Positions 41,798-51,000 of a DNA stretch of 64,000 bases are shown here, in pieces. Position 1 is the first letter of the stretch; each line of letters begins with the position of its first letter. The notes beneath the pieces were generated by a model. It saw nothing but the letters and a program-made list of their open reading frames with translations. It made no database searches and was not told where the DNA came from. Source of the stretch: UBA8752 sp965657965 (lineage in GTDB: Bacteria > Bacteroidota > Bacteroidia > Flavobacteriales_D > Sanyastnellaceae); NCBI GenBank assembly GCA_965657965.1, contig CBFHQM010000004.1:1-64000 (forward strand). Reading direction: 5' to 3'. A program made the position numbers and the translations under genes.

Positions 41798-43144
41798 ATG
41801 GCGCATGGCAACCCTAAACTCCGCGATGATCCCCCATTCAAACGGGTGCTGATCATCGCTTACTATTGGCCTCCTGCCGGTGGTCCGGGTGTTCAGCGTT
41901 GGCTCAAGTTCACCAAGTACTTGCCCTCAGAAGGATGGCAGCCCACTTTACTCGTGCCCGAAGGCGCCGCTTATCCGGTGCTGGACCCCTCGTTAGTAGA
42001 AGAAGTCGAACAGGACCTCGATATCCTGCGTGTTCCCATCTTCGAACCTTATGAAGCCGCCCTGTCGCTCGTTCAAAAAAAAGGAGCGGAACGACTCGGC
42101 TCTGGCAACAGGAAGTCAGGTCCCCTCGATCGTTTGGTGCGTTGGGCAAGAGGCAATATCCTTCTTCCCGACCCCCGCATTCTCTGGCGCAGACCCGCCA
42201 CAAAAGCCGCAATTCGGTGCCTCCGTGAAGCCCAGCAAAAGGGAAATGGTTTCGACGCGGTCGTGACCACAGGTCCTCCCCACAGTGTCCACCTCATCGG
42301 GCTAGACATTCAGCGTCAAATCGGTCTTCCTTGGGTAGCAGACTTCAGAGACCCCTGGAGAGAAATGGACTACCTCGAGGACTTTTTGCCAACGCAAAGA
42401 ACCCGACGTCGACACCTTAAAATGGAGAGTGAGGTGGTCAAAAACTGCGACATCGCACTCATCACAAGCAAAGGAATTCGCACCTCTTTTTCCGTGCATA
42501 CCGGAACCAGTGAAAAACTGGTTCTGATCCCCAACGGATGGGATGAAACCGACCTCATCACTTCCCAAACAGAAGGAGAGGACACGATCAGTCAAGGCGA
42601 GACCCAATGGAACCTTGGTCATTTCGGTTCAGTTTTCCCCATCCGAAATGCTCCGGGCCTATGGAAGGCGATTGCACGATGGAACGCAGAAGACCGAGTC
42701 CCCATCCATCTCCACTTTTTTGGCGTTGTCAATCCAGAAGTCGTTGCTGATCTCGAAGGACACCTTCAGGGACAATGGACCAACCACGGATACGTTTCCC
42801 ACAAAGCGGCCGTTGCAGCCATGGCACAAATGAATGCCCTCCTGATTCTACAAAACCGTTCAAAGAGCGGGAGACACGCCATTCCCGGAAAAGCCTTTGA
42901 ATATCTCGCCTTAGGAAAACCCATGGCAGTGGTCACACCCACTCCAAGCGACCTTACAGAACTCGTCAAAGAGTGGGGCTTCCCTACCATAGGCTATGAC
43001 AATGAAGAGGCTGCGTTCGAATTGCTCGGCAACCTCATGTCACACGCCGGCGCGCCCCATGAAATCAAAATGGCCTACACTCGAAAGGCCTTGACTCAGC
43101 GTTTGGCGCATTGCCTTCATCGTCTTGTCGAAGAACGTCATTAA
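41798..43144 (+). CDS. GT-B fold glycosyltransferase (family 4-like)
   Basis: This 448-residue enzyme opens with VLIIAYYWPPAGGPGVQRW, the Gly-rich acceptor loop of family 4-like transferases, and has VADFRDPWREMDY in the N-lobe. The C-lobe carries LVLIPNGWDETD, GHFGSVFP and the nucleotide-sugar site IPGKAFEYLALGKPMAVV. The sugar and acceptor cannot be told. It lies three bases before the flippase gene and nine after the AddB-like gene, so the pair may form its own glycan module. Confidence 0.88.
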   Translation: MAHGNPKLRDDPPFKRVLIIAYYWPPAGGPGVQRWLKFTKYLPSEGWQPTLLVPEGAAYPVLDPSLVEEVEQDLDILRVPIFEPYEAALSLVQKKGAERLGSGNRKSGPLDRLVRWARGNILLPDPRILWRRPATKAAIRCLREAQQKGNGFDAVVTTGPPHSVHLIGLDIQRQIGLPWVADFRDPWREMDYLEDFLPTQRTRRRHLKMESEVVKNCDIALITSKGIRTSFSVHTGTSEKLVLIPNGWDETDLITSQTEGEDTISQGETQWNLGHFGSVFPIRNAPGLWKAIARWNAEDRVPIHLHFFGVVNPEVVADLEGHLQGQWTNHGYVSHKAAVAAMAQMNALLILQNRSKSGRHAIPGKAFEYLALGKPMAVVTPTPSDLTELVKEWGFPTIGYDNEEAAFELLGNLMSHAGAPHEIKMAYTRKALTQRLAHCLHRLVEERH

Positions 43145-43146
43145 GC

Positions 43147-44646
43147 ATGGCCCGTCATCGCGTTCCAGTCCAAGCCCTTCGAAATTTCCTCAGCATCCTG
43201 CTCGGGTTTGCTCTGGGCGCCGTCAACAACTTGGTGATTCTCCCTTGGGCATTCGCCGATGATTTGGGTCAGTGGGGGCTCGTCCGCATTGTAATGGCCT
43301 GGGGGTCGCTTCTCGCACCCATCATGGTTTTTGGCGCGCCCGCTGCCATGAATAGATATTCAGGCGTCATGGAGAGGAATGGTCAAGTTCCCCAACTCCT
43401 AGGGACCCTAATCCAATCCACTCTTTTGCTCTTTACAGGGGGCCTTACGCTGATGTTGGTGGCTTCCTCAGATGGAGTGAGCAGCATGCTTGGATTAAGC
43501 GTGGAACAACGCAATGCGCTTCAACCCATTGCCATCATCACCGTCATCATCACGGCACAACTTTTTCTGGCAGGTTTTCTCTCCACAAAATTGAAAACCA
43601 GCCTCGCAACGTTTGCAAAGGAGACCGTCTTTAAACTGGGCTACGCCCTTCTGGCCATCTGTTTGGGCGTCGGATGGCTCTCCAAATCCGCATTTTTGCC
43701 CGCTTTTCTTGGGCTTCAATTCTTCGTGCTGCTGCTCCTATTTGCACAGGCCAAAGCCAACCGCTTAAGGGTGGACATACGGGGCTTGGGCAAATCGAAA
43801 CTCCGCAGAGAAATTCGCCAGTACGGCGCCGCCATGGTCATGGGAGGGGGGGCTTGGATGATTCTCAATCAGCTTGACATCATCATGGTTGGCAGCTTGA
43901 TGGGGCTCGATTACGTGCCCGTGTTTACCGTTGCCGCCTTCATCGCCGCAGTCACCACCTTGCCCATGCGTGCATCTCATCGGCTATTGACCCCGCTCAT
44001 CTCAAGAGCTTTAGACAAAAATGACCCCCCTGAGATCGACAGACTCATACAACTGAGTCACCGAGCACTTCTTTTAACCTGTGGCTGGATTGTTACCTGC
44101 ATTTGGGTCTCCTCGCCACAAATCGATCAATTGCTCCCCTCTGAGTTCAGTAACCTATCCGGTGTCATTTTAACGCTGGGTTTGATGCAACTGATTCAGA
44201 GCTCCTCCAAAGGTTCATCCATTTTGCTTGCTCAGTCCAACCACTTCCAAAAAGTGGTCATTGTCAACTGGTGCATGGTGGCCATGGCCATCCCCTTGAA
44301 TCTTCTTTTCATCCCTGAGTCCGGACTTGGGTTGGGCCTTTGGGGCGCCGCACTGGCTACCCTCCTCTCCATCGGTTTGTCCTCTCTCGCAAAGCAAATC
44401 TTGCTCTGGCAAGTTTGGCGCAAGTTCGTGCCCAACAAGAAGACCCTCGCCATTTGTGGCGTTCTCCTGTTCCCCTCGTTAACTCTGATTTACTGGAACC
44501 CAAGTTCCCACCTTTTACTTACGGTGCTTTTGAAAAGCACTTTGGTTACGGCTTGGCTCGCGGTAGCCGCCGTGAAACTTAAGTTCGTTCCTGAAGGTGT
44601 TCAGTTTGTTATCGAGAAAGCCCCCTGGTTGTCGAGGTGGACTTGA
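43147..44646 (+). CDS. Oligosaccharide flippase-like (Wzx/MATE fold) membrane protein
   Basis: This 499-residue protein has about 13 or 14 hydrophobic helices and the general features of polysaccharide biosynthesis flippases. The first helix pair is followed by a conserved ALGAVNNLVILPWAF region, and a central YGAAMVMGGGAWMILNQLDIIMVG segment is typical of the second lobe. It would move lipid-linked sugars across the inner membrane. It begins two bases after the glycosyltransferase stop. The frame's earlier ATG at 43111 overlaps that gene, so the ATG at 43147 is preferred. Confidence 0.85.
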   Translation: MARHRVPVQALRNFLSILLGFALGAVNNLVILPWAFADDLGQWGLVRIVMAWGSLLAPIMVFGAPAAMNRYSGVMERNGQVPQLLGTLIQSTLLLFTGGLTLMLVASSDGVSSMLGLSVEQRNALQPIAIITVIITAQLFLAGFLSTKLKTSLATFAKETVFKLGYALLAICLGVGWLSKSAFLPAFLGLQFFVLLLLFAQAKANRLRVDIRGLGKSKLRREIRQYGAAMVMGGGAWMILNQLDIIMVGSLMGLDYVPVFTVAAFIAAVTTLPMRASHRLLTPLISRALDKNDPPEIDRLIQLSHRALLLTCGWIVTCIWVSSPQIDQLLPSEFSNLSGVILTLGLMQLIQSSSKGSSILLAQSNHFQKVVIVNWCMVAMAIPLNLLFIPESGLGLGLWGAALATLLSIGLSSLAKQILLWQVWRKFVPNKKTLAICGVLLFPSLTLIYWNPSSHLLLTVLLKSTLVTAWLAVAAVKLKFVPEGVQFVIEKAPWLSRWT

Positions 44647-44652
44647 CTCGTT

Positions 44653-45084
44653 TTACTGACGAATCCACTCCTGCGTGCGGTAGATGAAGCCCCAATAGCC
44701 CCGCACTTTCAACGTGTTCGAATCGCCTTCTTCAAACCACATTTTGCACCCGTAAACCTTGCCGTTTTTGGGGTCGCAAATGGTGCCTTCGTCCCACTCG
44801 TCTTCCTCAACTTCCATGTTTCGGACAATGTCCATCCCCAACACCCGCATGTCCTTTCTGTCGTCGTCGCATTTCTCACAATGTGGATCTTGATCCTCCT
44901 CTGGCAGACGGAACAACTCCACAACCGTGCCGAAGAACTGGCCATCCCGCTCTGACATTTCCACCACACTCTTGACTCGACCCGTCTCATCGTCGATGGT
45001 TTTCCAACGCCCAGCGAGGGATTGAGCAGAGACCATGGAAGTGAGGGCCACCAGGACAGAAAGAAAGAAAAAGCGCGTATTCAT
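44653..45084 (-). CDS. DUF2147 family secreted protein
   Basis: This 143-residue protein has a signal peptide ending VSAQ (about residue 21) and the DUF2147 pattern: LAGRWKTIDDETGRVKSVVEM, GTVVEL, ICDPKNGKVYGCKMWFE and LKVRGYWGFIYRTQEWIR. It has the CxxC in HCEKCDD. The fold is a lipocalin-like barrel with no settled function. It lies six bases from the convergent flippase stop and nine after the YihY/BrkB gene on the same strand. Confidence 0.88.
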   Translation of the reverse strand: MNTRFFFLSVLVALTSMVSAQSLAGRWKTIDDETGRVKSVVEMSERDGQFFGTVVELFRLPEEDQDPHCEKCDDDRKDMRVLGMDIVRNMEVEEDEWDEGTICDPKNGKVYGCKMWFEEGDSNTLKVRGYWGFIYRTQEWIRQ

Positions 45085-45093
45085 GAGGTCAAA

Positions 45094-46068
45094 TTAAGTG
45101 TGTTCTGACGACGCCATTGCAGACAATTGGCCAGAATCTCTGCGCGCTTTGTTCAACGCAGTATTCAGGTCAAACCCCACAATCAGCAAAAAGCAATTCA
45201 CGTTCAACCAGACCAACAAAAGCAACAAGGTGCCCAAAGAGCCATAAAGCCGATTGTAGCTCGACAGCGACGTCGCAAACCAAGCAAAAGCGACCGAGGT
45301 GAGAACGATCAAGCCTGTGGTTACCAATGCCCCCGGGGTCACAAAACGCCACCTGTCCTTCGAGAAGTCTGCGGCGTTGTACAAAGCTGTTACAGTCGTG
45401 AAGAGCAATACGAGGGTGACTACCCATCGGACCGCCTGGATCAGGGGCAAGTCTTCCAATGCCACAAAACCTTGACTGGTTAACCAATCCAATGCTGTTC
45501 CACTGAAGACAATCAACAACACCGCTACAATCAAAAAGAGCGAAAACACCACCATCAAAAGAATGGACATCGCTCGGAGCAACAACCAATTTCCCCGTCT
45601 TTCGAGGTGATGGGCCTCGTTGAGTCCGGAAAGGATCCCATTGATGCTGCTCGAGGCGTAAAACAGCATTAAAACAAAGCCCAAGCTGGCAATCTCAGGG
45701 TGAACTCCATTGGCCAAAAGGTCGGCTACTGTGCGCTCTACCAAGGCGAAAGTGTCCCCTGGAAAATAAGACCGCAACGCATCAAACAAGCTGACCTGAA
45801 AACCTGCAATGGGAACCAAAGGCAGCAGGCTCAAAAGCACCAAAATCACAGGGAAAATCGCCACAAAGACCTGGAATGAAATGGCCGCGGCCCGAATGCC
45901 CAATGCACCTTCGACCACCCCGACGACAAAAAACCGGAACACATCCCAAGCGCTCATCCCCTCAAAACCCCAAGGGTGAACACGCTTCAGGGGCCCCATC
46001 ACCCACCAACGAAGCGGGGTCTTGGCCATCCATACCTCCCAAGGCTGTTCACTCATTGGATCGGGCAT
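45094..46068 (-). CDS. YihY/BrkB-family inner-membrane protein
   Basis: This 324-residue protein has six helices in the YihY/BrkB pattern, with RAAAISFQVFVAIFPVILVLLSLLP near the start and the family YASSSINGILSGLNEA. A late YGSLGTLLLLLVWLNVNCFLLIVGFDLN segment completes it. Once called RNase BN, the family is now regarded as a membrane protein of uncertain role. It overlaps the end of nadC by 20 bases from the ATG at 46068, or 8 from a second ATG at 46056. Either indicates coupling. Confidence 0.9.
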   Translation of the reverse strand: MPDPMSEQPWEVWMAKTPLRWWVMGPLKRVHPWGFEGMSAWDVFRFFVVGVVEGALGIRAAAISFQVFVAIFPVILVLLSLLPLVPIAGFQVSLFDALRSYFPGDTFALVERTVADLLANGVHPEIASLGFVLMLFYASSSINGILSGLNEAHHLERRGNWLLLRAMSILLMVVFSLFLIVAVLLIVFSGTALDWLTSQGFVALEDLPLIQAVRWVVTLVLLFTTVTALYNAADFSKDRWRFVTPGALVTTGLIVLTSVAFAWFATSLSSYNRLYGSLGTLLLLLVWLNVNCFLLIVGFDLNTALNKARRDSGQLSAMASSEHT

Positions 46069-46957
46069 TTAAGGCCGCCATGCTTTTGAGGCTAATGTCC
46101 AATGACACCGGACTGTGGGTCAACCAACCCAACGACACAAAATCCACGCCCGCATCTCCATATGCCCGAACCGTCTCAGGGGTCAATCCCCCACTTGACT
46201 CCGTGGCCACTCTGCCGTCGATCCACGCCACAGCATCTGCCGTTTCGGCGGGTGTAAAGTTGTCGAGCAACAACCGGTCTACCCCACCGACATCCAACGT
46301 TTCTCGAATCTCCTTTAGGTCTCTGACTTCCACCACGACCGGGACCTTGCGACCGGCATTGGACAGGTGCCGAAGCGCCCCCTCAACCGCCGCCTTTACA
46401 CTGCCCGCGTAATCGATGTGATTGTCCTTGATCAAAATCTGATCAAACAACCCCATCCGGTGATTGACACCACCACCCATGACAACCGCTTGCTTTTCAA
46501 ACAACCGCAGGCCCGGTGTGGTTTTTCGTGTATCAAGCACTCGGGTTGGCGTGCCCTTTAATGCGTTTACCGCTGCACGTGTGGCTGTTGCAACACCGCT
46601 CATTCTTTGCATGAAGTTCAAAGCCAACCTTTCCGCGGTCAAGATTTCTCTGGCAGGGCCTTCTACCGTGGCCACCAAATCTCCAGGGCTTACCCGGTCT
46701 CCCTCCGAGGCCAATTTCTCGAACTTCACCGCCGGTGCGCCATAGGCGAAGACCGCCTCGGCAACACCTAAGCCAGCCAGAGTTCCATGGGCCTTGACCA
46801 AAAAACCGGCGGCCTCGAGTGCCCCCGACGGGACACACGCCTCTGAAGTGATGTCTCCAGTACCAATGTCCTCGCGCCATGCAGAGATGATGGCCGCTTT
46901 CATGGCTTCGGGAAGGGCAGAAAAAGCACGGCCCTGTGTCGGTTGTGAATCCGTCAT
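46049..46957 (-). CDS. nadC: Nicotinate-nucleotide diphosphorylase (carboxylating)
   Basis: NadC makes nicotinate mononucleotide from quinolinate and PRPP in de novo NAD synthesis. The 302-residue protein has REDIGTGDITSEA near the N-terminus, AERLALNFMQRMSGVAT, LDTRKTTPGLRLFEKQAVVMGGGVNHR (in parts), LIKDNHI, VVVEVRDL and LLLDNFTPAE. GDAGVDFVSLGWLTHS closes the barrel. The frame runs back to 47137, but that is antisense to rlmH, so the ATG at 46957 is used. Salvage-related genes (NadR-like, PnuC) are about 4 kb away. Confidence 0.96.
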   Translation of the reverse strand: MTDSQPTQGRAFSALPEAMKAAIISAWREDIGTGDITSEACVPSGALEAAGFLVKAHGTLAGLGVAEAVFAYGAPAVKFEKLASEGDRVSPGDLVATVEGPAREILTAERLALNFMQRMSGVATATRAAVNALKGTPTRVLDTRKTTPGLRLFEKQAVVMGGGVNHRMGLFDQILIKDNHIDYAGSVKAAVEGALRHLSNAGRKVPVVVEVRDLKEIRETLDVGGVDRLLLDNFTPAETADAVAWIDGRVATESSGGLTPETVRAYGDAGVDFVSLGWLTHSPVSLDISLKSMAALNARSNE

Positions 46958-46989
46958 TGGCGGCAAGTTAATTCGACGGACCTTCGAAC

Positions 46990-47466
46990 ATGCGCATTTC
47001 CCTGATTGTCGTTGGCAAAACCACTGCTCCTTGGCTTCGTCAGGGCATCGAAGAGTACGTTGGGCGCTTGGCACGTTACGCTCCTTTCCGATATGTGGAG
47101 CTTCCCGATGCCAAGCTGCGCAGCAACAAGCCCACACCCGACCAACTCAAAGCGGCTGAAGCACCGATTTTGCTCAAAGCACTGACAGACGTGGATCACG
47201 TGGTTTTGCTGGACGAACATGGAAAGCAACCCAGAAGCATCGAACTGGCAAAATGGATAGAAACTCGACACCACAGGGGAATCCGTCACCTCGCGCTGGT
47301 TGTTGGTGGCGCTTATGGGTTTGACGCATCCGTCAAAGCCAAAGCCGCAGAAAAATTGGCGTTGAGCTCACTCACGTTTAGCCACCAAATGATCCGGCTG
47401 TTGGCCGTAGAACAGCTCTATCGCGCACAGACCATCCTGCGCGGCGAGCCGTATCATCACGAATGA
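46990..47466 (+). CDS. rlmH: 23S rRNA pseudouridine-1915 N3-methyltransferase RlmH
   Basis: RlmH is a SPOUT methyltransferase that modifies helix 69 of 23S rRNA in assembled ribosomes. The 158-residue protein is of normal length. It has the trefoil-knot segments VVLLDEHGKQPRSIELAKWI and LVVGGAYGFD, then LSLSSLTFSH-type (here ALSSLTFSHQM) and VEQLYRAQTILRGEPYHH at the C-terminus. It is divergent from nadC across 32 bases and ends one base from the convergent atpC. Confidence 0.97.
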   Translation: MRISLIVVGKTTAPWLRQGIEEYVGRLARYAPFRYVELPDAKLRSNKPTPDQLKAAEAPILLKALTDVDHVVLLDEHGKQPRSIELAKWIETRHHRGIRHLALVVGGAYGFDASVKAKAAEKLALSSLTFSHQMIRLLAVEQLYRAQTILRGEPYHHE

Positions 47467-47467
47467 A

Positions 47468-47701
47468 TCAGCTGGCGAGGATGAGGACCTTGTTGTCCAA
47501 CACCTCGACTGTACCTCCATTCAAATCGAACGCCTTCTCCCCTTCAGCCGTATCCACTTTGACCGTTCCCTTTTGCAAGGTGGTGATCATGGCCGCATGA
47601 CGTTCCAAAACGCCCATGGCTCCATCTGAGCCGGGCAGGAACACATGACGCGCCTCTCCTTCGAAAAGAACAGCGTCTGGGGTGAGGATTTCGACCTTCA
47701 T
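47468..47701 (-). CDS. atpC: F1-ATPase epsilon subunit, short form
   Basis: This 77-residue protein contains the N-terminal beta-sandwich (VEILTPDAVLFEGEARHVFLPGSDGAMGV in two parts, then HAAMITTLQKG) that contacts the gamma subunit and c-ring. It lacks the C-terminal helical hairpin, which in other bacteria inhibits ATP hydrolysis. Short epsilon subunits are common in Bacteroidota. Its ATG overlaps the atpD stop by one base (TAATG). Confidence 0.93.
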   Translation of the reverse strand: MKVEILTPDAVLFEGEARHVFLPGSDGAMGVLERHAAMITTLQKGTVKVDTAEGEKAFDLNGGTVEVLDNKVLILAS

Positions 47702-49215
47702 TAGGCAGCGCTCTCAGCGAGCAACTTCTTACCGGCCTCAATGACTTCGTCAATGTTGCCCTTCAAGTTAAATGCCGCTTCTGGGTACTCGTCCAACTCT
47801 CCGTCGAGGATCATCTGGAAACCCTTAATGGTGTCTTCGATGGACACCAAGACTCCGGGAATGCCCGTGAACTGCTCCGCCACGTGGAAGGGCTGAGAGA
47901 GGAAGCGCTGCACACGGCGAGCGCGGTGAACAATCTGCTTGTCTTCCTCGCTGAGTTCGTCCATGCCGAGAATCGCGATGATGTCTTGCAATTCGACGTA
48001 ACGCTGCAAGGTCTCCTTGACACGCTCAGCCGTACGGTAGTGCTCATCACCCACAATCTCCGGTGTCAGAATCCGTGAAGTTGAGTCCAATGGGTCCACA
48101 GCTGGGTAGATGCCCAAAGAAGCAATCTTCCGAGACAATACCGTGGTGGCATCCAAGTGAGCAAAGGTTGTCGCTGGCGCAGGGTCAGTAAGGTCGTCTG
48201 CAGGAACGTACACCGCTTGTACAGAAGTAATCGAACCCTTTTTGGTCGACGTGATGCGCTCTTGCATCGCACCCATTTCCGTTGCGAGAGTCGGCTGGTA
48301 ACCCACAGCTGAAGGCATACGGCCAAGCAACGCGGACACCTCTGAACCTGCTTGCGTGAAGCGGAAGATGTTGTCGATAAAGAAGAGGATGTCACGTCCA
48401 GCACCTTCGCCACCACCGTCACGGAAGTACTCCGCCACGGAAAGTCCACTCAGGGCCACACGAGCACGTGCCCCTGGAGGCTCGTTCATTTGACCGAACA
48501 CCAATGTCGCTTGGCTTTTGGCCAGCTCGTCCATGTCCACCTTGGACAAGTCCCAACCGCCTTCTTCCATGCTCTTTTCGAAAGCCTCACCATACTTGAT
48601 GACACCTGACTCGATCATCTCACGAAGGAGGTCGTTGCCCTCACGGGTACGCTCTCCCACACCGGCGAAAACGGACAAACCGTCGTGGCCCTTGGCAATG
48701 TTGTTAATGAGCTCCATGATGAGGACGGTCTTGCCCACACCAGCACCTCCAAACAAACCAATCTTACCACCCTTAGCATAAGGCTCAATCAGGTCGATGA
48801 CCTTGATGCCCGTGTAGAGGATGTCGGTTGATGTGCTCAACTCGTCAAATTTTGGTGCTGTCTGGTGAATGTCACGAGGACCTTCACTTTTGACTTCGCC
48901 TCCGGCAATGCCATCGATGGCTTGACCGGTCACGTTAAAGAGACGGCCCTTGATGGCTTCTCCCGTGGGCATGCTCATGGCACGACCCATTACCCGAACC
49001 GGCATTCCGCGGCGCAGACCTTCAGTGGCATCCATGGCGATGGCACGAACTGTGTCCTCACCAATGTGCTTCTGGCACTCCATGACGAGTGGAATTTGAC
49101 CCTCCCGGTCGACCTCGAGGGCCTCCAAGATTTTGGGCAGATCCATGCCGGCTGGGAAACTGATGTCCACAACCGGACCGATGATTTGTTGGATGGAACC
49201 TACGTTCTGGCTCAT
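47701..49215 (-). CDS. atpD: F1-ATPase beta subunit
   Basis: The catalytic beta subunit of ATP synthase is 504 residues long. Walker A is GGAGVGKT at 156-163, with the glutamate of GVGERTREGNDL and the Walker B IDNIFRFTQAGSE downstream. The PSAVGYQPTLATEMG signature and the DELSEE motif (LGMDELSEEDK) follow. Only beta and epsilon are encoded here, as in Bacteroidota genomes where atpDC is separate from the main atp operon. A TAATTTTG -7 candidate lies 50 bases upstream. Confidence 0.98.
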   Translation of the reverse strand: MSQNVGSIQQIIGPVVDISFPAGMDLPKILEALEVDREGQIPLVMECQKHIGEDTVRAIAMDATEGLRRGMPVRVMGRAMSMPTGEAIKGRLFNVTGQAIDGIAGGEVKSEGPRDIHQTAPKFDELSTSTDILYTGIKVIDLIEPYAKGGKIGLFGGAGVGKTVLIMELINNIAKGHDGLSVFAGVGERTREGNDLLREMIESGVIKYGEAFEKSMEEGGWDLSKVDMDELAKSQATLVFGQMNEPPGARARVALSGLSVAEYFRDGGGEGAGRDILFFIDNIFRFTQAGSEVSALLGRMPSAVGYQPTLATEMGAMQERITSTKKGSITSVQAVYVPADDLTDPAPATTFAHLDATTVLSRKIASLGIYPAVDPLDSTSRILTPEIVGDEHYRTAERVKETLQRYVELQDIIAILGMDELSEEDKQIVHRARRVQRFLSQPFHVAEQFTGIPGVLVSIEDTIKGFQMILDGELDEYPEAAFNLKGNIDEVIEAGKKLLAESAA

Positions 49216-49264
49216 TGCAGCGGAAATTGACGCGTGGTGACGGGATTTACTCCCTATTTGGGCG

Positions 49265-49272
49265 CAAAATTA
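49265..49272 (-). promoter_or_regulatory. Bacteroidota-type -7 element of atpDC
   Basis: On the minus strand this reads TAATTTTG, matching TAnnTTTG, 49 bases before the atpD ATG. No -33 box at the normal spacing is visible; a TTTG lies only three bases upstream. The 185-base gap here otherwise holds nothing recognisable. Confidence 0.4.
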
Positions 49273-49400
49273 ACTCAAACGAACGACCTACTCACACCCC
49301 TGTCCATGCGCCTTCACAAAGGAGTTTTCAACGCTTGTGAATTTGCGGGTCATCCCCATGGGTTCGCAAGCTCCAATCTGCCCAATTACCTTTGGTTTCA

Positions 49401-50366
49401 GTGAACATTCACAACGGCCTCCCCCACTTCCCCTCTGGCACGAAAAGAATCGTGACCACGGGCACATTTGACGGCGTACACCTCGGCCATCAGGCATTGT
49501 TGTCGTGGATGGTGGCGCAGGCGAAGGCAGAAAACGCAGAATCTGTCGTTTTGACCTTTCATCCACACCCCCGCCAAGTCTTGTTTGGCAAAGACAGTGG
49601 TTTGGAGCTGCTACAAACCATGGAGCAACGGTCTTTGGCACTCGCTTTGACGGGACTCGACCATCTCGTGATTCAACCATTCGATTTGGATTTCGCCAAG
49701 CTCAAGCCCACTGAATTCGTCAGAGAAGTGCTGGTCGATGGCCTCGGGTGCACCACCGTTGTGGTGGGGCATGACCACCGTTTTGGTGCCGGACGAGAAG
49801 GAGATGTCGAATTGCTTCGGGCCTGCGGGGAGGCTTACGGTTTCGACGTGGTCCACATTCCTGCTCACATCGAGGATGCCTTAACCGTATCGAGCACCAA
49901 AATCCGCCACTGCCTGCACGAAGGAGATGTCGACCGAGCAGCGAAACTCATGGGTCGCCCTTTTCATTGGCAAGGCACAGTCGTGAAAGGAGATGGCCGC
50001 GGACGACAACTCGGGTTTCCCACGGCAAACCTTCGGGCAACAGAAGGAGACCAGTTGCTTCCAGCGGAGGGCGTGTATGCCGCACATGTAAAACTGGAAG
50101 GTTCATCTGCACTGGTGCCCGCCATGGTGCACCTTGGACAGCGACCCACATTCGACGAATCAGGCGCCTCACCCACAATTGAAGCCCATTTGCTCAACGT
50201 TCCCCCGATTGATCTCTATGGGCAAACCTTAACCGTCATCTTCGAACATCACATCCGAACCGTTCAACGGTTCGACGGGGCTGATGCCCTGGTGAACCAA
50301 TTGAACCAAGACGCCGAAAATGCCCGCATTCTGCTCGGATACGGTGGCGCAAACTCTGAGCGTTAA
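49401..50366 (+). CDS. ribF: Bifunctional riboflavin kinase/FAD synthetase
   Basis: RibF phosphorylates riboflavin to FMN and adenylates FMN to FAD. The 321-residue protein has the adenylyltransferase motif GTFDGVHLGH at 21-30 (HxGH), FHPHPRQVL, VVGHDHRFGAGREG and VSSTKIRHCL. The C-terminal kinase domain follows with GRGRQLGFPTANL, GVYAAHV and the catalytic PTIEAHLLN region. The GTG at 49401 gives the usual short N-terminus; a TTG at 49392 would add three residues. It ends just before a leucine-rich repeat gene. Confidence 0.95.
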   Translation: MNIHNGLPHFPSGTKRIVTTGTFDGVHLGHQALLSWMVAQAKAENAESVVLTFHPHPRQVLFGKDSGLELLQTMEQRSLALALTGLDHLVIQPFDLDFAKLKPTEFVREVLVDGLGCTTVVVGHDHRFGAGREGDVELLRACGEAYGFDVVHIPAHIEDALTVSSTKIRHCLHEGDVDRAAKLMGRPFHWQGTVVKGDGRGRQLGFPTANLRATEGDQLLPAEGVYAAHVKLEGSSALVPAMVHLGQRPTFDESGASPTIEAHLLNVPPIDLYGQTLTVIFEHHIRTVQRFDGADALVNQLNQDAENARILLGYGGANSER

Positions 50367-50379
50367 CTTGGAGATGACG

Positions 50380-51000
50380 ATGCAAAATCCCCATCGACGA
50401 AAAGGGCGTGTCGCTTCCTTGCTGCTGGCCTTTGCCCTCATCCTGTCCGCCGCACCCACATGTGCGCAAAACACGTGGGACACCGCCCGAGTCTGGACTG
50501 ACTTTGAAGCTGCACTGCAACGCCCCGAGCTCGTCATGCGGTTGGATCTGTCCAAATCGAAATGGAAATCTCTTGACCACCGTTTGCAGCGGTTTCAGTA
50601 CCTGCGGGAGCTCGTGTTGGACAAAAACAAAGTGGACTCACTGCCGCCTTGGCTCGGTTCACTCACCACACTGGAACGGCTCAGCATCCGATCAAACCAG
50701 CTGCGCATCATTCCCCCCAGCTTGTTGGAATTGACAGCCCTCAAAGAGCTGGACCTCTCGGACAACGAAATCGAAGGCATCCCGGAGGACATTGACCACC
50801 TTGTATCGCTCGAGCGTCTTCTTCTGTGGTCCAATGTTGTTGGGCATTTCCCACCGTCTTTGAGTCGACTTGAACATTTTGTGGAATTGGACCTACTCCA
50901 CAATGAAATGTCCGTGGAAGAACAAGTTTGGGTTCGGGAAATCTTGCCCAACGCCAAGCTGCATTTCAGTGCCCCCTGCGAATGTCGTTTCGACGACTGA
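50380..51000 (+). CDS. Secreted leucine-rich repeat protein
   Basis: This 206-residue protein has a signal peptide ending TCAQ (about residue 30) and about five to six leucine-rich repeats from 50 to 180, such as LRELVLDKNKVDSLPPWLGS and LKELDLSDNEIEGIPEDI. It has no membrane helix or sorting domain beyond the signal. The ATG at 50380 follows GGAG at a six-base spacing and is preferred over the ATG at 50374. It lies 13 bases after ribF and overlaps the NadR-like gene by 19 bases. Function is unknown. Confidence 0.85.
   Translation: MQNPHRRKGRVASLLLAFALILSAAPTCAQNTWDTARVWTDFEAALQRPELVMRLDLSKSKWKSLDHRLQRFQYLRELVLDKNKVDSLPPWLGSLTTLERLSIRSNQLRIIPPSLLELTALKELDLSDNEIEGIPEDIDHLVSLERLLLWSNVVGHFPPSLSRLEHFVELDLLHNEMSVEEQVWVREILPNAKLHFSAPCECRFDD

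Noticed and set aside
49387..49394. TACCTTTG before ribF as a promoter
   Set aside because: It matches TAnnTTTG but ends only six bases before the GTG start and has no suitable -33 box. A nearly leaderless transcript is possible but unsupported.
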